From NCBI GenBank assembly GCA_017959485.1, contig JAGDAM010000211.1, positions 1 to 10,483 on the forward strand: 10,483 nt of DNA. The letters run 5' to 3'. This DNA is from Clostridia bacterium (lineage in GTDB: Bacteria; Bacillota_A; Clostridia; Oscillospirales; CAG-272). This document shows positions 1 through 6,474 of this stretch, one piece after another (the stretch's first letter is position 1; every line of letters starts with the position of its first letter). The position numbers and the translations under genes are program-made. The notes beneath the pieces are model-generated. The model saw nothing but the letters and a program-made list of their open reading frames with translations. It had not been told where the DNA came from and ran no database searches.

Positions 1-2
1 AC

Positions 3-78
3 GGGACCCTCATCCGTCGGCTTCGCCGACACCGTGGCTCGCCGCAGGCGAGGCGTGCCCGAGGGAAGGTGCAGGTCA
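3..78 (+). repeat. REP-like palindromic repeat, copy A (expanded)
   Basis: Positions 3-33 are identical over 31 nt to 331-361. The shared part has a six-bp hairpin, GTCGGC (16-21), loop TTC, GCCGAC (25-30). In this copy a second hairpin, CTCGCC (38-43), loop GCA, GGCGAG (47-52), sits where copy B has its C-rich/G-rich palindrome. The end, GGTGCAGGTCA at 68-78, is matched in inverted orientation at 215-225 in copy C, which helps define the repeat boundary. Such elements are usually intergenic and multicopy. Function is unknown. Confidence 0.7.
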
Positions 79-214
79 GAGGTTACCGGACGGACAGTGC
101 CTCTGACGGAACAGAGAAAGAGTCGTTTCCATTTCATTCGCCGGGAATTAAAAAACGTTTTCAAAGGCGTTCCGCGTTAATAATCGTCAAAGGCACTGAA
201 TTCCAGATGCCCTG

Positions 215-268
215 TGACCTGCACCCTCCCCCGGGGGAGGGTGGCCGCGGACGCGGCCGGGTGAGGGT
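215..268 (-). repeat. REP-like palindromic repeat, copy C (inverted)
   Basis: Read on the minus strand this has the same plan as copies A and B: an ACCCTCAC start (from 268 downward), a first hairpin (GGCCGC 243-248, loop 249-252, GCGGCC 253-258), then a C-rich/G-rich palindrome. The palindrome at 222-243 is perfect over 22 nt and centred between 232 and 233. The end at 215-225 is the exact inverse of copy A's end at 68-78. The first hairpin differs in sequence from A and B but keeps its pairing, suggesting that structure is conserved. Near-identical 12-mers AATAATCGTCAA (179-190) and AATAATCGTTAA (291-302) lie on either side. Confidence 0.7.
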
Positions 269-330
269 TGCGGAAACGTTGCTATTCCTCAATAATCGTT
301 AACAGTTGAAACAGCGATCTCCAATTACGC

Positions 331-378
331 GGGACCCTCATCCGTCGGCTTCGCCGACACCTTCCCCCTGGGGGAAGG
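331..378 (+). repeat. REP-like palindromic repeat, copy B
   Basis: The first 31 nt are identical to copy A at 3-33. It has hairpin GTCGGC (344-349), loop TTC, GCCGAC (353-358), followed by a nearly perfect palindrome, CCTTCCCCC (360-368), one central T, GGGGGAAGG (370-378). This is the simplest and probably most typical copy in the window. Two adjacent hairpins with a short conserved head are typical of REP/BIME-like elements; whether a transposase (RAYT) elsewhere in the genome mobilises it cannot be seen here. Confidence 0.75.
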
Positions 379-440
379 CAAACGTAATATAGTATTTGGG
401 ATATCAACAATATCCTTCTTCCGGCGAACTAATCCCTGAT

Positions 441-475
441 TCCGAATTACGAACTCCGAATTCCGAATTACTAAT
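441..475. repeat. Degenerate heptanucleotide tandem repeat
   Basis: Five 7-nt units follow one another: TCCGAAT, TACGAAC, TCCGAAT, TCCGAAT, TACTAAT. The consensus is roughly TMCGAAT. It ends 11 nt before the stop codon of the convergent PASTA gene at 487. It contains GAATTC-type palindromes but no stable hairpin. Function is unknown. Confidence 0.6.
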
Positions 476-486
476 TGTTCTCCCCC

Positions 487-3400
487 TCACTCTAAATACG
501 TCCCGAACAGCAGGTCGATCAGCGTTCCTCCGGATATTCTGAGGATTCCGTTATTCTCCTCGAATTCGACCGTTAGGCCCTCGAGCAGCCGGTAATCGAA
601 GGGCTCGCAGAAGTCCGGATCCAAAAGGACGTTGTACGTCGATACCGTCCTGCCGTCGGACAGCGAGACGGTTGATACCGCGCACGGTTTGAACATTTCG
701 TTTCCTTCGACGTCGACAAACTTCAAAGCGCTCATCTGGACGTTCGACGCCCAGCCGTCTATATGCCAGTACTGGTTATTGTACCGCACGAATCCCGTAT
801 GTTCACAGCTGAGAAGACGGTCGGCAAGCTCCTTCGTGAAAGTACAGTAAAAAATACTGTTCACGCTCGAAGTGTCGCACAGAATCGCCTGCTCTTCGGT
901 AACCTTCCCGGTAAGATGAACCGGAACCATCGCCGTCCTTTTCTCCCAATAAAGGAGCACGTCCGTAAGATAGGGATCGTAACCCGTCCCGTTCGCGGGG
1001 GTCGTGCCCTTGAAAGCCGAAAGGATAAGAAGAGCGCTGTTCAATCTTTCGTCGGTCTCCGAGGCGAACGCGGACGTATTCGGAACCCGAAGACCGCCTA
1101 TCCGGTCAATATAGCTTCCTCCCGATATCGACCATTGCCAGCCGTCGGGTCTGTCACATTCAATGTCGTAACTTCCCTCGCAAACGAAACCTTCTCCGGA
1201 CGGATCGGGCGACCAGAGGGTGAAGGAGGCCGAACCTGTGTCGCCGGAGCGCTCCATACTGTCAAACAGTATAGCGCCGAAGCGACTTCCGTTTTCGTCA
1301 AATCCGAATTCGACAAGATGTTCCGCGTCGGGTCCGGTGAACAGTCTTCCGGTGTCCCTGACCGTCTCTTTCGCGTATGAATTGACCCATTCTTTGTAGA
1401 GAGTTCCCTGAAGGGCGGTCAGAAGAACGGCATAATCGGAGTATTCGGGATGAACGAAGTTGAATTCCAGATAGTTTTCACCCATTCTGGCCGCAATTAC
1501 CGTTTCAATTTCTCCGGCCTCGCTGACGCCTCCGTCCTTCAGCAGCGATTGCGGAACGACGGTCGGCGGCTCGTCGCACTTCGGAGCGGGCGCCCGGTCG
1601 GAAACCGGAGGAACGGTGACGCCCTTCCAGGAGAAGGTATAATTCTCTCCGTCGAAAACTACCGAAAATCCTTCAACAGACGGAGCGCCGGCCGGCACGC
1701 CGACAAGGTAATATTCCCTTCCGCCGATCTCGTTATAGAAGCCCCAGAATGAATCAAACCACAGCGTGCATTTCATAAAGACCAAGCTGTCTTTATAATA
1801 ATAGCAGTCCGCGGACCGCAGATGCACTTTGTATATGCCGCGGTATCCGGCTCCGCGCAGTTTTGACGAATCGTACCGTCCGTCGGTAAACGAATCGGGA
1901 CAGAACATATTCGTCAGCGCGATCTCGGCGGCTGCCTGCGCGTCGGAGACGGAAAACGTCTTTTCGACGGATCCCGGGCCGGCGTACGATATATAGCATT
2001 TAACCTTGCCCGACTCCGTCTTCGCTTTGTCGCATTTCCAGAGTTTCATTTCGCTGTCGGGCAAATGCCTTGCCCAGTAATCGAAGGAATTATCCGGACC
2101 GGTATTTTCTATATGATGCTGTCCCTGATACGGGTAAAAAATGAGTTTTCCCTTTTCGATCAGCGACGACGACGCCTGCACTATATGTAAGAGCGTCTTC
2201 CCTTTCAACCCGTCGATCGGCGAGCTCGGCTCCGGGTCCCCGATCCGTACCGGCTGCAGATGTATCCACTTGTGAATGTCGACAAGGCTGCCCGGTTCGG
2301 GGTTTGTCGACGAAACCATCCAGTTTTCCGGGTCGAAGATACCCGGAACGCTGACTATGACGTTGTCAAATCCGGCTTCTTTCAGTTTCTCTCTCGCTTC
2401 GGGAATAGTCATACCGGTGCAGTCGGGCAGAACCGTCTCGGAATAAAGCACTCCCTGTTCGACGCTCGTGTCCCCGATAACGAGCCGGAATCCTTCTCCC
2501 GAAACAAAATCGAGGGCGCAGTCAAGAGTGACCGACATTTCCCCGTCAACCGTTATGCGGGTCTCCCCGACCGTTTTTCCGAAGCCCACCGAAACCGTGT
2601 GCTCTCCTTTTTCAAGCTGCGTCTCGAATGAGAAGCCGCCTCTGTAGGTGTTTCCGACGAAAAGACTTTCGGTAGCGATCTTCCCGCCGTCGACGAAAAG
2701 ATCGAGAGAGGTGCTTATCGAGAAAAACAGGCCCTCGAATTTCGAAAAGCGTACGTCCAGGTAGACCCTGAATTCGTCGGCTTCCCCGCCTGCCGTCTCC
2801 GGCGCCCGGTCTGCCTCTTCCGAACTTGCGAGAAAACTGAAATACCCGTCCAGTTCTCCCACGTCCATGCCGTCCCCGAAGACGGCGACGTCGGCTCCGC
2901 AGCCCGTGACGTATTCGTTTGCGCGTTCGAGATAATCGAGAACCGGCATATACCCGGCCTTCGAATACCGCGCCGAGTATTCTTCTTCGTCCACGATCAG
3001 CTTGCCGTCGCTTATTCTGAACGCGGGAGGATCGACGAAGACGCAGATCGCCTCCTCGGGAGACAGCGCGGCGCCTTCAGATCCGGCAGAAGCGTCGCCC
3101 GGAATGATAGCAACCTTGTCGAGAAATACGAGAGCCGTTTCACCTTCTTCAAAACCGGTCCCGGACGAGGGCATCAGAATAAACCGGCTCGCACCGAGTA
3201 TCCCGCCGGCGTCGGATATCGCGGCCTCGGTCATCGTATCGCCGAAAAGCGTCTCGACGGTCACGCCGACGCCGCTGTATCCCGAGGAGCCGTCCGACGC
3301 GCCGTCGGGAGACGCGTAGCTTCTGCCGTTTTCCTCTCCCCAGCGCACTATAACCGCGTTCATTCCTCTCCAGAGCGACGGATATCCCTCGGGGACCGGG

Positions 3401-3588
3401 AATGGGTCGCCGGTACCGCCTTTTTTCAGGAATAAAGTCAGCGCTCCGGCTCCGAGCGCGATAACAAGGCAGACCGAGAGGGCGGGGATAAGAAGCTTCC
3501 GCATCCGCGTTTTGCGCTCTTCCCGCCTGTTTTTCTCTTTTTCCGCCCTTGCGTAAACGTCATTCAACGCTTCTTCTAAGGATCTCAT
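487..3588 (-). CDS. Single-pass membrane protein with giant ectodomain and one PASTA domain, partner of ECF sigma factor
   Basis: The product is 1033 residues from the ATG at 3588, which has GGGAG 8 nt upstream; a GTG three codons earlier overlaps that site and is less likely. Residues 1-31 are charged (Lys/Arg/Glu-rich), 32-54 form one hydrophobic segment, and the remaining ~980 residues should lie outside the membrane. Residues ~385-447 match a PASTA domain (VLPDCTGMTIPEAREKLKEA, then an NPEPGS turn), the module that binds muropeptides or beta-lactams in Ser/Thr kinases and PBPs. The preceding ~100 residues look like a beta-rich domain (DGGKIATESL, KGEHTVSVGFG). The rest is unrecognised, with more than a dozen scattered cysteines. 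The gene overlaps the upstream sigma gene by 29 bp, so translational coupling is likely. By position and topology it may be the anti-sigma factor or sensor, but the cytoplasmic tail has no His/Cys zinc motif. The role is inference. Confidence 0.85.
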   Translation of the reverse strand: MRSLEEALNDVYARAEKEKNRREERKTRMRKLLIPALSVCLVIALGAGALTLFLKKGGTGDPFPVPEGYPSLWRGMNAVIVRWGEENGRSYASPDGASDGSSGYSGVGVTVETLFGDTMTEAAISDAGGILGASRFILMPSSGTGFEEGETALVFLDKVAIIPGDASAGSEGAALSPEEAICVFVDPPAFRISDGKLIVDEEEYSARYSKAGYMPVLDYLERANEYVTGCGADVAVFGDGMDVGELDGYFSFLASSEEADRAPETAGGEADEFRVYLDVRFSKFEGLFFSISTSLDLFVDGGKIATESLFVGNTYRGGFSFETQLEKGEHTVSVGFGKTVGETRITVDGEMSVTLDCALDFVSGEGFRLVIGDTSVEQGVLYSETVLPDCTGMTIPEAREKLKEAGFDNVIVSVPGIFDPENWMVSSTNPEPGSLVDIHKWIHLQPVRIGDPEPSSPIDGLKGKTLLHIVQASSSLIEKGKLIFYPYQGQHHIENTGPDNSFDYWARHLPDSEMKLWKCDKAKTESGKVKCYISYAGPGSVEKTFSVSDAQAAAEIALTNMFCPDSFTDGRYDSSKLRGAGYRGIYKVHLRSADCYYYKDSLVFMKCTLWFDSFWGFYNEIGGREYYLVGVPAGAPSVEGFSVVFDGENYTFSWKGVTVPPVSDRAPAPKCDEPPTVVPQSLLKDGGVSEAGEIETVIAARMGENYLEFNFVHPEYSDYAVLLTALQGTLYKEWVNSYAKETVRDTGRLFTGPDAEHLVEFGFDENGSRFGAILFDSMERSGDTGSASFTLWSPDPSGEGFVCEGSYDIECDRPDGWQWSISGGSYIDRIGGLRVPNTSAFASETDERLNSALLILSAFKGTTPANGTGYDPYLTDVLLYWEKRTAMVPVHLTGKVTEEQAILCDTSSVNSIFYCTFTKELADRLLSCEHTGFVRYNNQYWHIDGWASNVQMSALKFVDVEGNEMFKPCAVSTVSLSDGRTVSTYNVLLDPDFCEPFDYRLLEGLTVEFEENNGILRISGGTLIDLLFGTYLE

Positions 3589-4120
3589 AATCGTCACTCC
3601 CGTTAATTACCGACCTCAGCGCTTTTTTTGCGTTGTAAAGCAGATCGGATATCTGCCGCGGAGTCTTTCTTTCAAGCTCCGCGATCCCGGACACCGGCAT
3701 TTCTTCAAAATAATGAAGATAAAGGACTCTCCGGTATTCCGGCTTCAGTTCGAGGCACGCGCGGCCCAGCGCCGCCTTCCTTTCGTCGGCGTACAGCCGG
3801 TCGTTCCAGTCGTCCTCGGTGTCGGTGATCTCCGCGACCCGGACCGTCCTCCGTCTGTTTTTTCTCAGCCAGCTCAGAGCCTCGTTTCTGGCTATGGTGT
3901 ACAGCCAGGTCTTGAAACCCGCCATCGGATTGTACTCCGGCTTGTCTAGCCAGATCTTTGCAAAGACGTCCTGCGTGACGTCCTCTGCGGTTGCGTAGTC
4001 GGGAACGTACTGACGGACGAAAAGGATCATCCCGTTCCGGTAGGTCCGGAAGACGTTCTCGAAACCGGACGGATCGCCGGAAAGAAACTTCAAATATTCG
4101 CAATAATCGGCGTTGTCCAT
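3560..4120 (-). CDS. ECF-type RNA polymerase sigma factor
   Basis: The protein is 186 residues, the usual ECF size, with sigma regions 2 and 4 and no region 3. Region 2 covers about residues 20-90: YATAEDVTQDVFAKIW (42-57) is the core-binding part of 2.2, and FKTWLYTIARNEALSWLRK (69-87) is 2.3-2.4, for -10 recognition. Region 4 covers ~120-170, with helix-turn-helix MPVSGIAELERKTPRQISDL and basic NAKKALR after it, for -35 contact. It should direct core polymerase to a small regulon, often including its own operon. The ATG at 4120 has AAGGAG (4132-4127) 6 nt upstream. Its end overlaps the large PASTA membrane protein gene, the usual layout for a sigma factor with its membrane-bound regulator. 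The ECF subgroup and the signal are not readable from the sequence. Confidence 0.93.
   Translation of the reverse strand: MDNADYCEYLKFLSGDPSGFENVFRTYRNGMILFVRQYVPDYATAEDVTQDVFAKIWLDKPEYNPMAGFKTWLYTIARNEALSWLRKNRRRTVRVAEITDTEDDWNDRLYADERKAALGRACLELKPEYRRVLYLHYFEEMPVSGIAELERKTPRQISDLLYNAKKALRSVINGSDDYEILRRSVE
3597..3601 (-). promoter_or_regulatory. Ribosome binding site deciding the PASTA gene start
   Basis: GGGAG on the minus strand lies 8 nt before the ATG at 3588. It sits inside the end of the sigma factor gene, upstream of that gene's TGA at 3562-3560. It favours the ATG at 3588 over the GTG at 3597, which would leave no room for this site. Confidence 0.65.
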
Positions 4121-4147
4121 ACGTTTCTCCTTTCCTGCTTTCCATTA

Positions 4148-4176
4148 ATTAAACGCAAAAATATCTCAAATCTCGA
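4148..4176 (-). promoter_or_regulatory. Possible promoter of the sigma/PASTA operon
   Basis: On the minus strand TCGAGA (4176-4171, four of six matches to TTGACA) and TTTAAT (4153-4148, five of six to TATAAT) are 17 nt apart. Transcription would begin near 4141, leaving a leader of about 20 nt that contains the strong AAGGAG. It lies just after the terminator of the neighbouring operon. If the operon is autoregulated, a different ECF-specific promoter could overlap, but I cannot define one. Confidence 0.4.
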
Positions 4177-4186
4177 AGCCGGTCAG

Positions 4187-4226
4187 AAAAAAACGGGGCA
4201 ATACCGCAAAAAATCGAAGTATTGCC
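4187..4226 (-). terminator. Intrinsic terminator of the GH30-DUF1287 operon
   Basis: On the minus strand the arms GGCAATAC (4226-4219) and GTATTGCC (4204-4197) form an 8-bp perfect stem with a 14-nt loop, extendable by a G-U and a G-C pair. It is followed by CCG and seven T residues (4193-4187). It begins 22 nt after the DUF1287 stop codon. The plus strand has a weaker T5 tract (4231-4235), so it could also work in reverse. Confidence 0.85.
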
Positions 4227-4248
4227 TCAGTTTTTGTATCCCCGCCGG

Positions 4249-4923
4249 TCATTTCCACCTGAAATGACCGACGATTTCGTAAAGACCGATATCGTCCGCC
4301 TCGACCGCGCGCCGGACGTTGTCGGGATGGTGTATGATATAGGGTATTCCGGACGCGTTTCTTACGTCGGAACAGATCCCGATATGGCCGTCGAATACTA
4401 CGATGTCGCCCGGCATCCAGTCCCGGGGATTCCGCTGCGACAGGGTCAGCCGTTCGGCGTTTCTCTCAAAGAAGACGAGCAGATGCCTCACGCGGCGGAA
4501 GTTGATGTTCGAGTCGGACGACTCGCCCGGACCGAAATACGCCGATCTGTCGGCCGCCACGTCGGCGTCGACCAGATCCTTGAGCGTGTATCCCGCTGCG
4601 GCGAAGGCGCGCCAGATCACGTCGGTGCAGACTCCCTCTCCCTCGTCGGGATAACCCCCGGCGTAGTATGCGCTTTTGTATTCGGGGTCGGTGGCGATAT
4701 AGGCGCGGGCGCCGGCGACCATGTCGGTCCAGTCGTCGATGCCGTCGCCGTCTGCGTCAAGCCGGCTTTTTTCGTCCTCGAAGCCGAAATCCGACGCGGA
4801 ATGAGGCACGGAGGCGAAACGGAAAGCCCTGACCGCAAAAAAAGCGGTTATTATGACCGACGCCGCAAGCGCCGCCCATAAAAAGATCCTTGCGCGTCCT
4901 TTGAACGGACCTATTTCTCTCAC
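4249..4923 (-). CDS. Membrane-anchored DUF1287 protein (YiJi-like, NlpC/P60-type fold)
   Basis: The protein is 224 residues with an N-terminal hydrophobic segment (~13-33) lacking an obvious cleavage site, so it is probably anchored with its catalytic part outside. Residues ~65-224 match DUF1287: GVCTDVIWRAF with Cys99, the SDSNINFRRVRHLLVFF block (136-152), PGDIVVFDGHIGI with His180, IHHP (197-200) and a C-terminal GHFRW. Cys99 and His180 are plausible catalytic residues by analogy with NlpC/P60-like cysteine hydrolases; the substrate is unknown but cell-wall peptide is likely. Just after the anchor, DADGDGIDDW (57-66) resembles an EF-hand or thrombospondin-type calcium loop, which I do not regard as a normal part of the family. 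The start is GTG, backed by AGGGGAG 7 nt upstream, and lies 1 nt after the GH30 stop, so the two genes are co-translated from one mRNA. Confidence 0.88.
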   Translation of the reverse strand: MREIGPFKGRARIFLWAALAASVIITAFFAVRAFRFASVPHSASDFGFEDEKSRLDADGDGIDDWTDMVAGARAYIATDPEYKSAYYAGGYPDEGEGVCTDVIWRAFAAAGYTLKDLVDADVAADRSAYFGPGESSDSNINFRRVRHLLVFFERNAERLTLSQRNPRDWMPGDIVVFDGHIGICSDVRNASGIPYIIHHPDNVRRAVEADDIGLYEIVGHFRWK

Positions 4924-4924
4924 G

Positions 4925-6241
4925 TCAGATCTCCCCTTCCGGATCGACGACGTAAAGGGTCAGAAGACCCGCGACCGCCTCGGTCTGCCAACCGTATTTT
5001 CCGATTCTGTAGGTGAGAGCTTCGTCTCTCTGCGAATCGTTAAGCGTGTATATCAGCAGCTTTCCGTCGGGATTTTTCGCGGCGAACGTGCGGACGTGCG
5101 GGAAAGCGGACGACGTAAACAGCGCTCTCGCTCCCCGGCGGATAAAGTGCGAAAACATATACGACTGATAATAGGTATTGCTCTGACGGACTCCGTCGCC
5201 GCGGAGCATGACGGGGGACGAGCAGCCGATATCCCTCGAGTGATAGGGACCTCCGTCCTCATCGAGAAGGAGATTCCACTCGACGACGGCGTTCGCGTAT
5301 CTGTCAAGCGAATTTATTATCTCCCTGCGGTATTTTCCGTACATTCTCGCCGACAGTCCGTGACAGAACTCGGTCTCTATCAGCACCTTGTCCGGATACG
5401 CCTCGTGAAGCGCCAGGAGCTGCCCGGCGTGATCGCCGTTGTACCAGTGAAATCCGGCTCCCCAGACGCGGTCGCCGAGCGCCGAATAGATATTTTTCAC
5501 GTGGCCGAACATGCCTCCTCTGTTGTAATCCCAGCAGAGGATTTTTATTTCTCTGTGATATTCCGAAAAGACTTCGCTCAGTATTCCGGTGAACTCCGCA
5601 AGCTCGCCGTCCGTCCACTCGCAGCTCTCCCACCGGTGCGAACCCGGCTCGTTCTGAGTCGTGACGGCGGAAATGATTATTCCTTCCTTCTCGTACTCCT
5701 CAATAAATCTTAAAAAGTATTCAGCCCAGAGCCGGTAGCATTCGGGTTTGAGACTTCCTCCGATCATCGATCCCGACGTCTTCATGTAAGCCGGAGGCGA
5801 CCAGGGAGAGGCGAAAAGAAAGATTCCGTCGGGCGACGCCGCGAGCGCGTCCTTAATAAAAGGGATCACCGCGCGTTTGTCGCGTTTGATGCTGAAAGAT
5901 GAAAGACCGTAATCGGCGTCGCGTGTGTACCAGTACGGTCCGGTCGCAAAATCCGAGGAGTTTATACAGACGCGGCAGAAATTGTATCTGAGACCTTTCT
6001 CTCCGAAAAGATCTTCGCAGACCTTCTTTCTGCCCGCCGCGTCGAGCTTCACGTAATTGACCGCGCTCGACTCGGTGAAGGCGCCTCCGAAGCCGAATAT
6101 CTCCTGTTTCGGAAGGTCGATAATATCTATTCTGTCGCGTCCGCGGCCGAGCCGGCAGGGGTCGCCGATACTGAAAAGCGACTCGGGGACGGTGCTCGTT
6201 ACGTCGCCGTCGCACCATATCAGTTTCTCGAGAATTTTCAT
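4925..6241 (-). CDS. Glycoside hydrolase family 30 enzyme (glucosylceramidase-like)
   Basis: The 438-residue protein matches GH30 along its length: GFGGAFTESSAVNY (50-63) opens the (beta/alpha)8 barrel, FASPWSPPAYMK (143-154) is the conserved barrel strand, VTTQNEP (193-199) carries the acid/base Glu198, and VLIETEFCHG (286-295) carries the nucleophile, most likely Glu291 by alignment with human glucocerebrosidase. VVEWNLLLDEDGGP (319-332) is a further family block, and ~365-438 form the side beta-domain. These enzymes are retaining beta-glycosidases; specificity (glucosidase, xylosidase, fucosidase, 1,6-glucanase) cannot be told here. There is no signal peptide or membrane segment, so it probably acts in the cytoplasm on an imported oligosaccharide or glycoside. 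The ATG has GAAAGG 8 nt upstream. It is followed after 1 nt by the DUF1287 gene. No transporter or sugar regulator is adjacent. Confidence 0.92.
   Translation of the reverse strand: MKILEKLIWCDGDVTSTVPESLFSIGDPCRLGRGRDRIDIIDLPKQEIFGFGGAFTESSAVNYVKLDAAGRKKVCEDLFGEKGLRYNFCRVCINSSDFATGPYWYTRDADYGLSSFSIKRDKRAVIPFIKDALAASPDGIFLFASPWSPPAYMKTSGSMIGGSLKPECYRLWAEYFLRFIEEYEKEGIIISAVTTQNEPGSHRWESCEWTDGELAEFTGILSEVFSEYHREIKILCWDYNRGGMFGHVKNIYSALGDRVWGAGFHWYNGDHAGQLLALHEAYPDKVLIETEFCHGLSARMYGKYRREIINSLDRYANAVVEWNLLLDEDGGPYHSRDIGCSSPVMLRGDGVRQSNTYYQSYMFSHFIRRGARALFTSSAFPHVRTFAAKNPDGKLLIYTLNDSQRDEALTYRIGKYGWQTEAVAGLLTLYVVDPEGEI
4931..4937 (-). promoter_or_regulatory. Strong ribosome binding site for the GTG start of the DUF1287 gene
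   Basis: AGGGGAG on the minus strand, inside the last codons of the GH30 gene, is 7 nt from the GTG at 4923. It supports this unusual start codon and independent initiation in addition to coupling across the TGA-C-GTG junction. Confidence 0.7.
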
Positions 6242-6258
6242 TTTAATCGCCTTTCAAG

Positions 6259-6272
6259 TTCACATTTGTGAA
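6259..6272. promoter_or_regulatory. Dyad in the GH30 leader, possible operator
   Basis: TTCACATTTGTGAA has 6-bp perfect arms around a TT centre. An overlapping dyad, ATTTGT (6264-6269) GAA... ACAAAT (6273-6278), shares its middle. It lies 18-31 nt before the GH30 start and just upstream of its ribosome binding site. It could bind a regulator or fold in the mRNA; neither can be decided from sequence alone. Confidence 0.4.
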
Positions 6273-6274
6273 AC

Positions 6275-6293
6275 AAATTCCTTGTGGATAACT
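6275..6293 (-). repeat. 19-bp direct repeat, proximal copy, with perfect DnaA-box core
   Basis: Read on the minus strand it is GTTATCCACAAGGAATTTG. The inner TTATCCACA (6291-6283) is the consensus DnaA box. It matches the distal copy at 6382-6400 at 16 of 19 positions, with the starts 107 bp apart. It is 34 nt upstream of the GH30 start. Confidence 0.65.
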
Positions 6294-6381
6294 TTGTTGT
6301 TATTGTGCAAAACCCGCCGTTTTTCCCCGTTTTTTCGCCTGAAAATCGGTTTTTAAGTCGGAAAACAGGTCCCGCGGCCCG

Positions 6382-6400
6382 GAAATTCCATGTGGAAAAC
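6382..6400 (-). repeat. 19-bp direct repeat, distal copy
   Basis: Read on the minus strand it is GTTTTCCACATGGAATTTC, with TTTTCCACA (6399-6391) differing from the DnaA box by one base. Shorter related elements, GTTTTCCGA, occur on the same strand at 6413-6405 and 6366-6358. I found no convincing sigma-70 promoter for GH30 in this gap. Confidence 0.6.
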
Positions 6401-6432
6401 TCAATCGGAAAACCGTTTAAGAAAAATTTACA

Positions 6433-6460
6433 ATTCATTTTTCACAGCGGGAAAATGAAT
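6433..6460 (-). terminator. Possible weak terminator after holA
   Basis: On the minus strand ATTCATTTT (6460-6452) and AAAATGAAT (6441-6433) form a 9-bp perfect stem with a 10-nt loop, starting 14 nt after the holA stop codon. A T5 run comes only about 6 nt after the stem (6426-6422). The stem is A/T-rich, so termination is likely partial and read-through into GH30 is possible. Confidence 0.35.
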
Positions 6461-6474
6461 AAAATAAGGCGTAA

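Larger units (their letters stand above)
1..486. other. Gene-free intergenic region with repeats
   Basis: This stretch lies downstream of the large PASTA protein gene and shows no convincing coding region. A 77-codon plus-strand reading frame crosses two of the palindromic repeats, has no ribosome binding site, and gives a Pro/Gly/Arg-rich product typical of translated repeats. The region holds three copies of a GC-rich palindromic repeat, a 7-nt tandem repeat, and a small hairpin (GGATAT at 399-404 with ATATCC at 410-415) that has no following U-tract. Positions 79-214, between two repeats, show nothing I recognise. No clear intrinsic terminator follows the gene ending at 487; the palindromic repeats might help stop or stabilise the transcript, which is inference. 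Confidence 0.8.

Noticed and set aside
69..302. 77-codon plus-strand frame in the left intergenic region
   Set aside because: It spans palindromic repeats A and C, has no ribosome binding site, and its Pro/Gly/Arg-rich end is translated repeat.
399..415. Hairpin GGATAT/ATATCC as terminator of the PASTA gene
   Set aside because: The stem is short and A/T-rich and no U-tract follows on the minus strand.
4853..5713. 286-codon plus-strand frame opposite GH30 and DUF1287
   Set aside because: GH30 and DUF1287 on the minus strand are clear families here; this frame has no domain match or ribosome binding site.
6242..6474. Replication origin suggested by the DnaA-box-like motifs
   Set aside because: Only one perfect and one near-perfect box are present, with no dnaA, dnaN or rpmH nearby and no dense box cluster.
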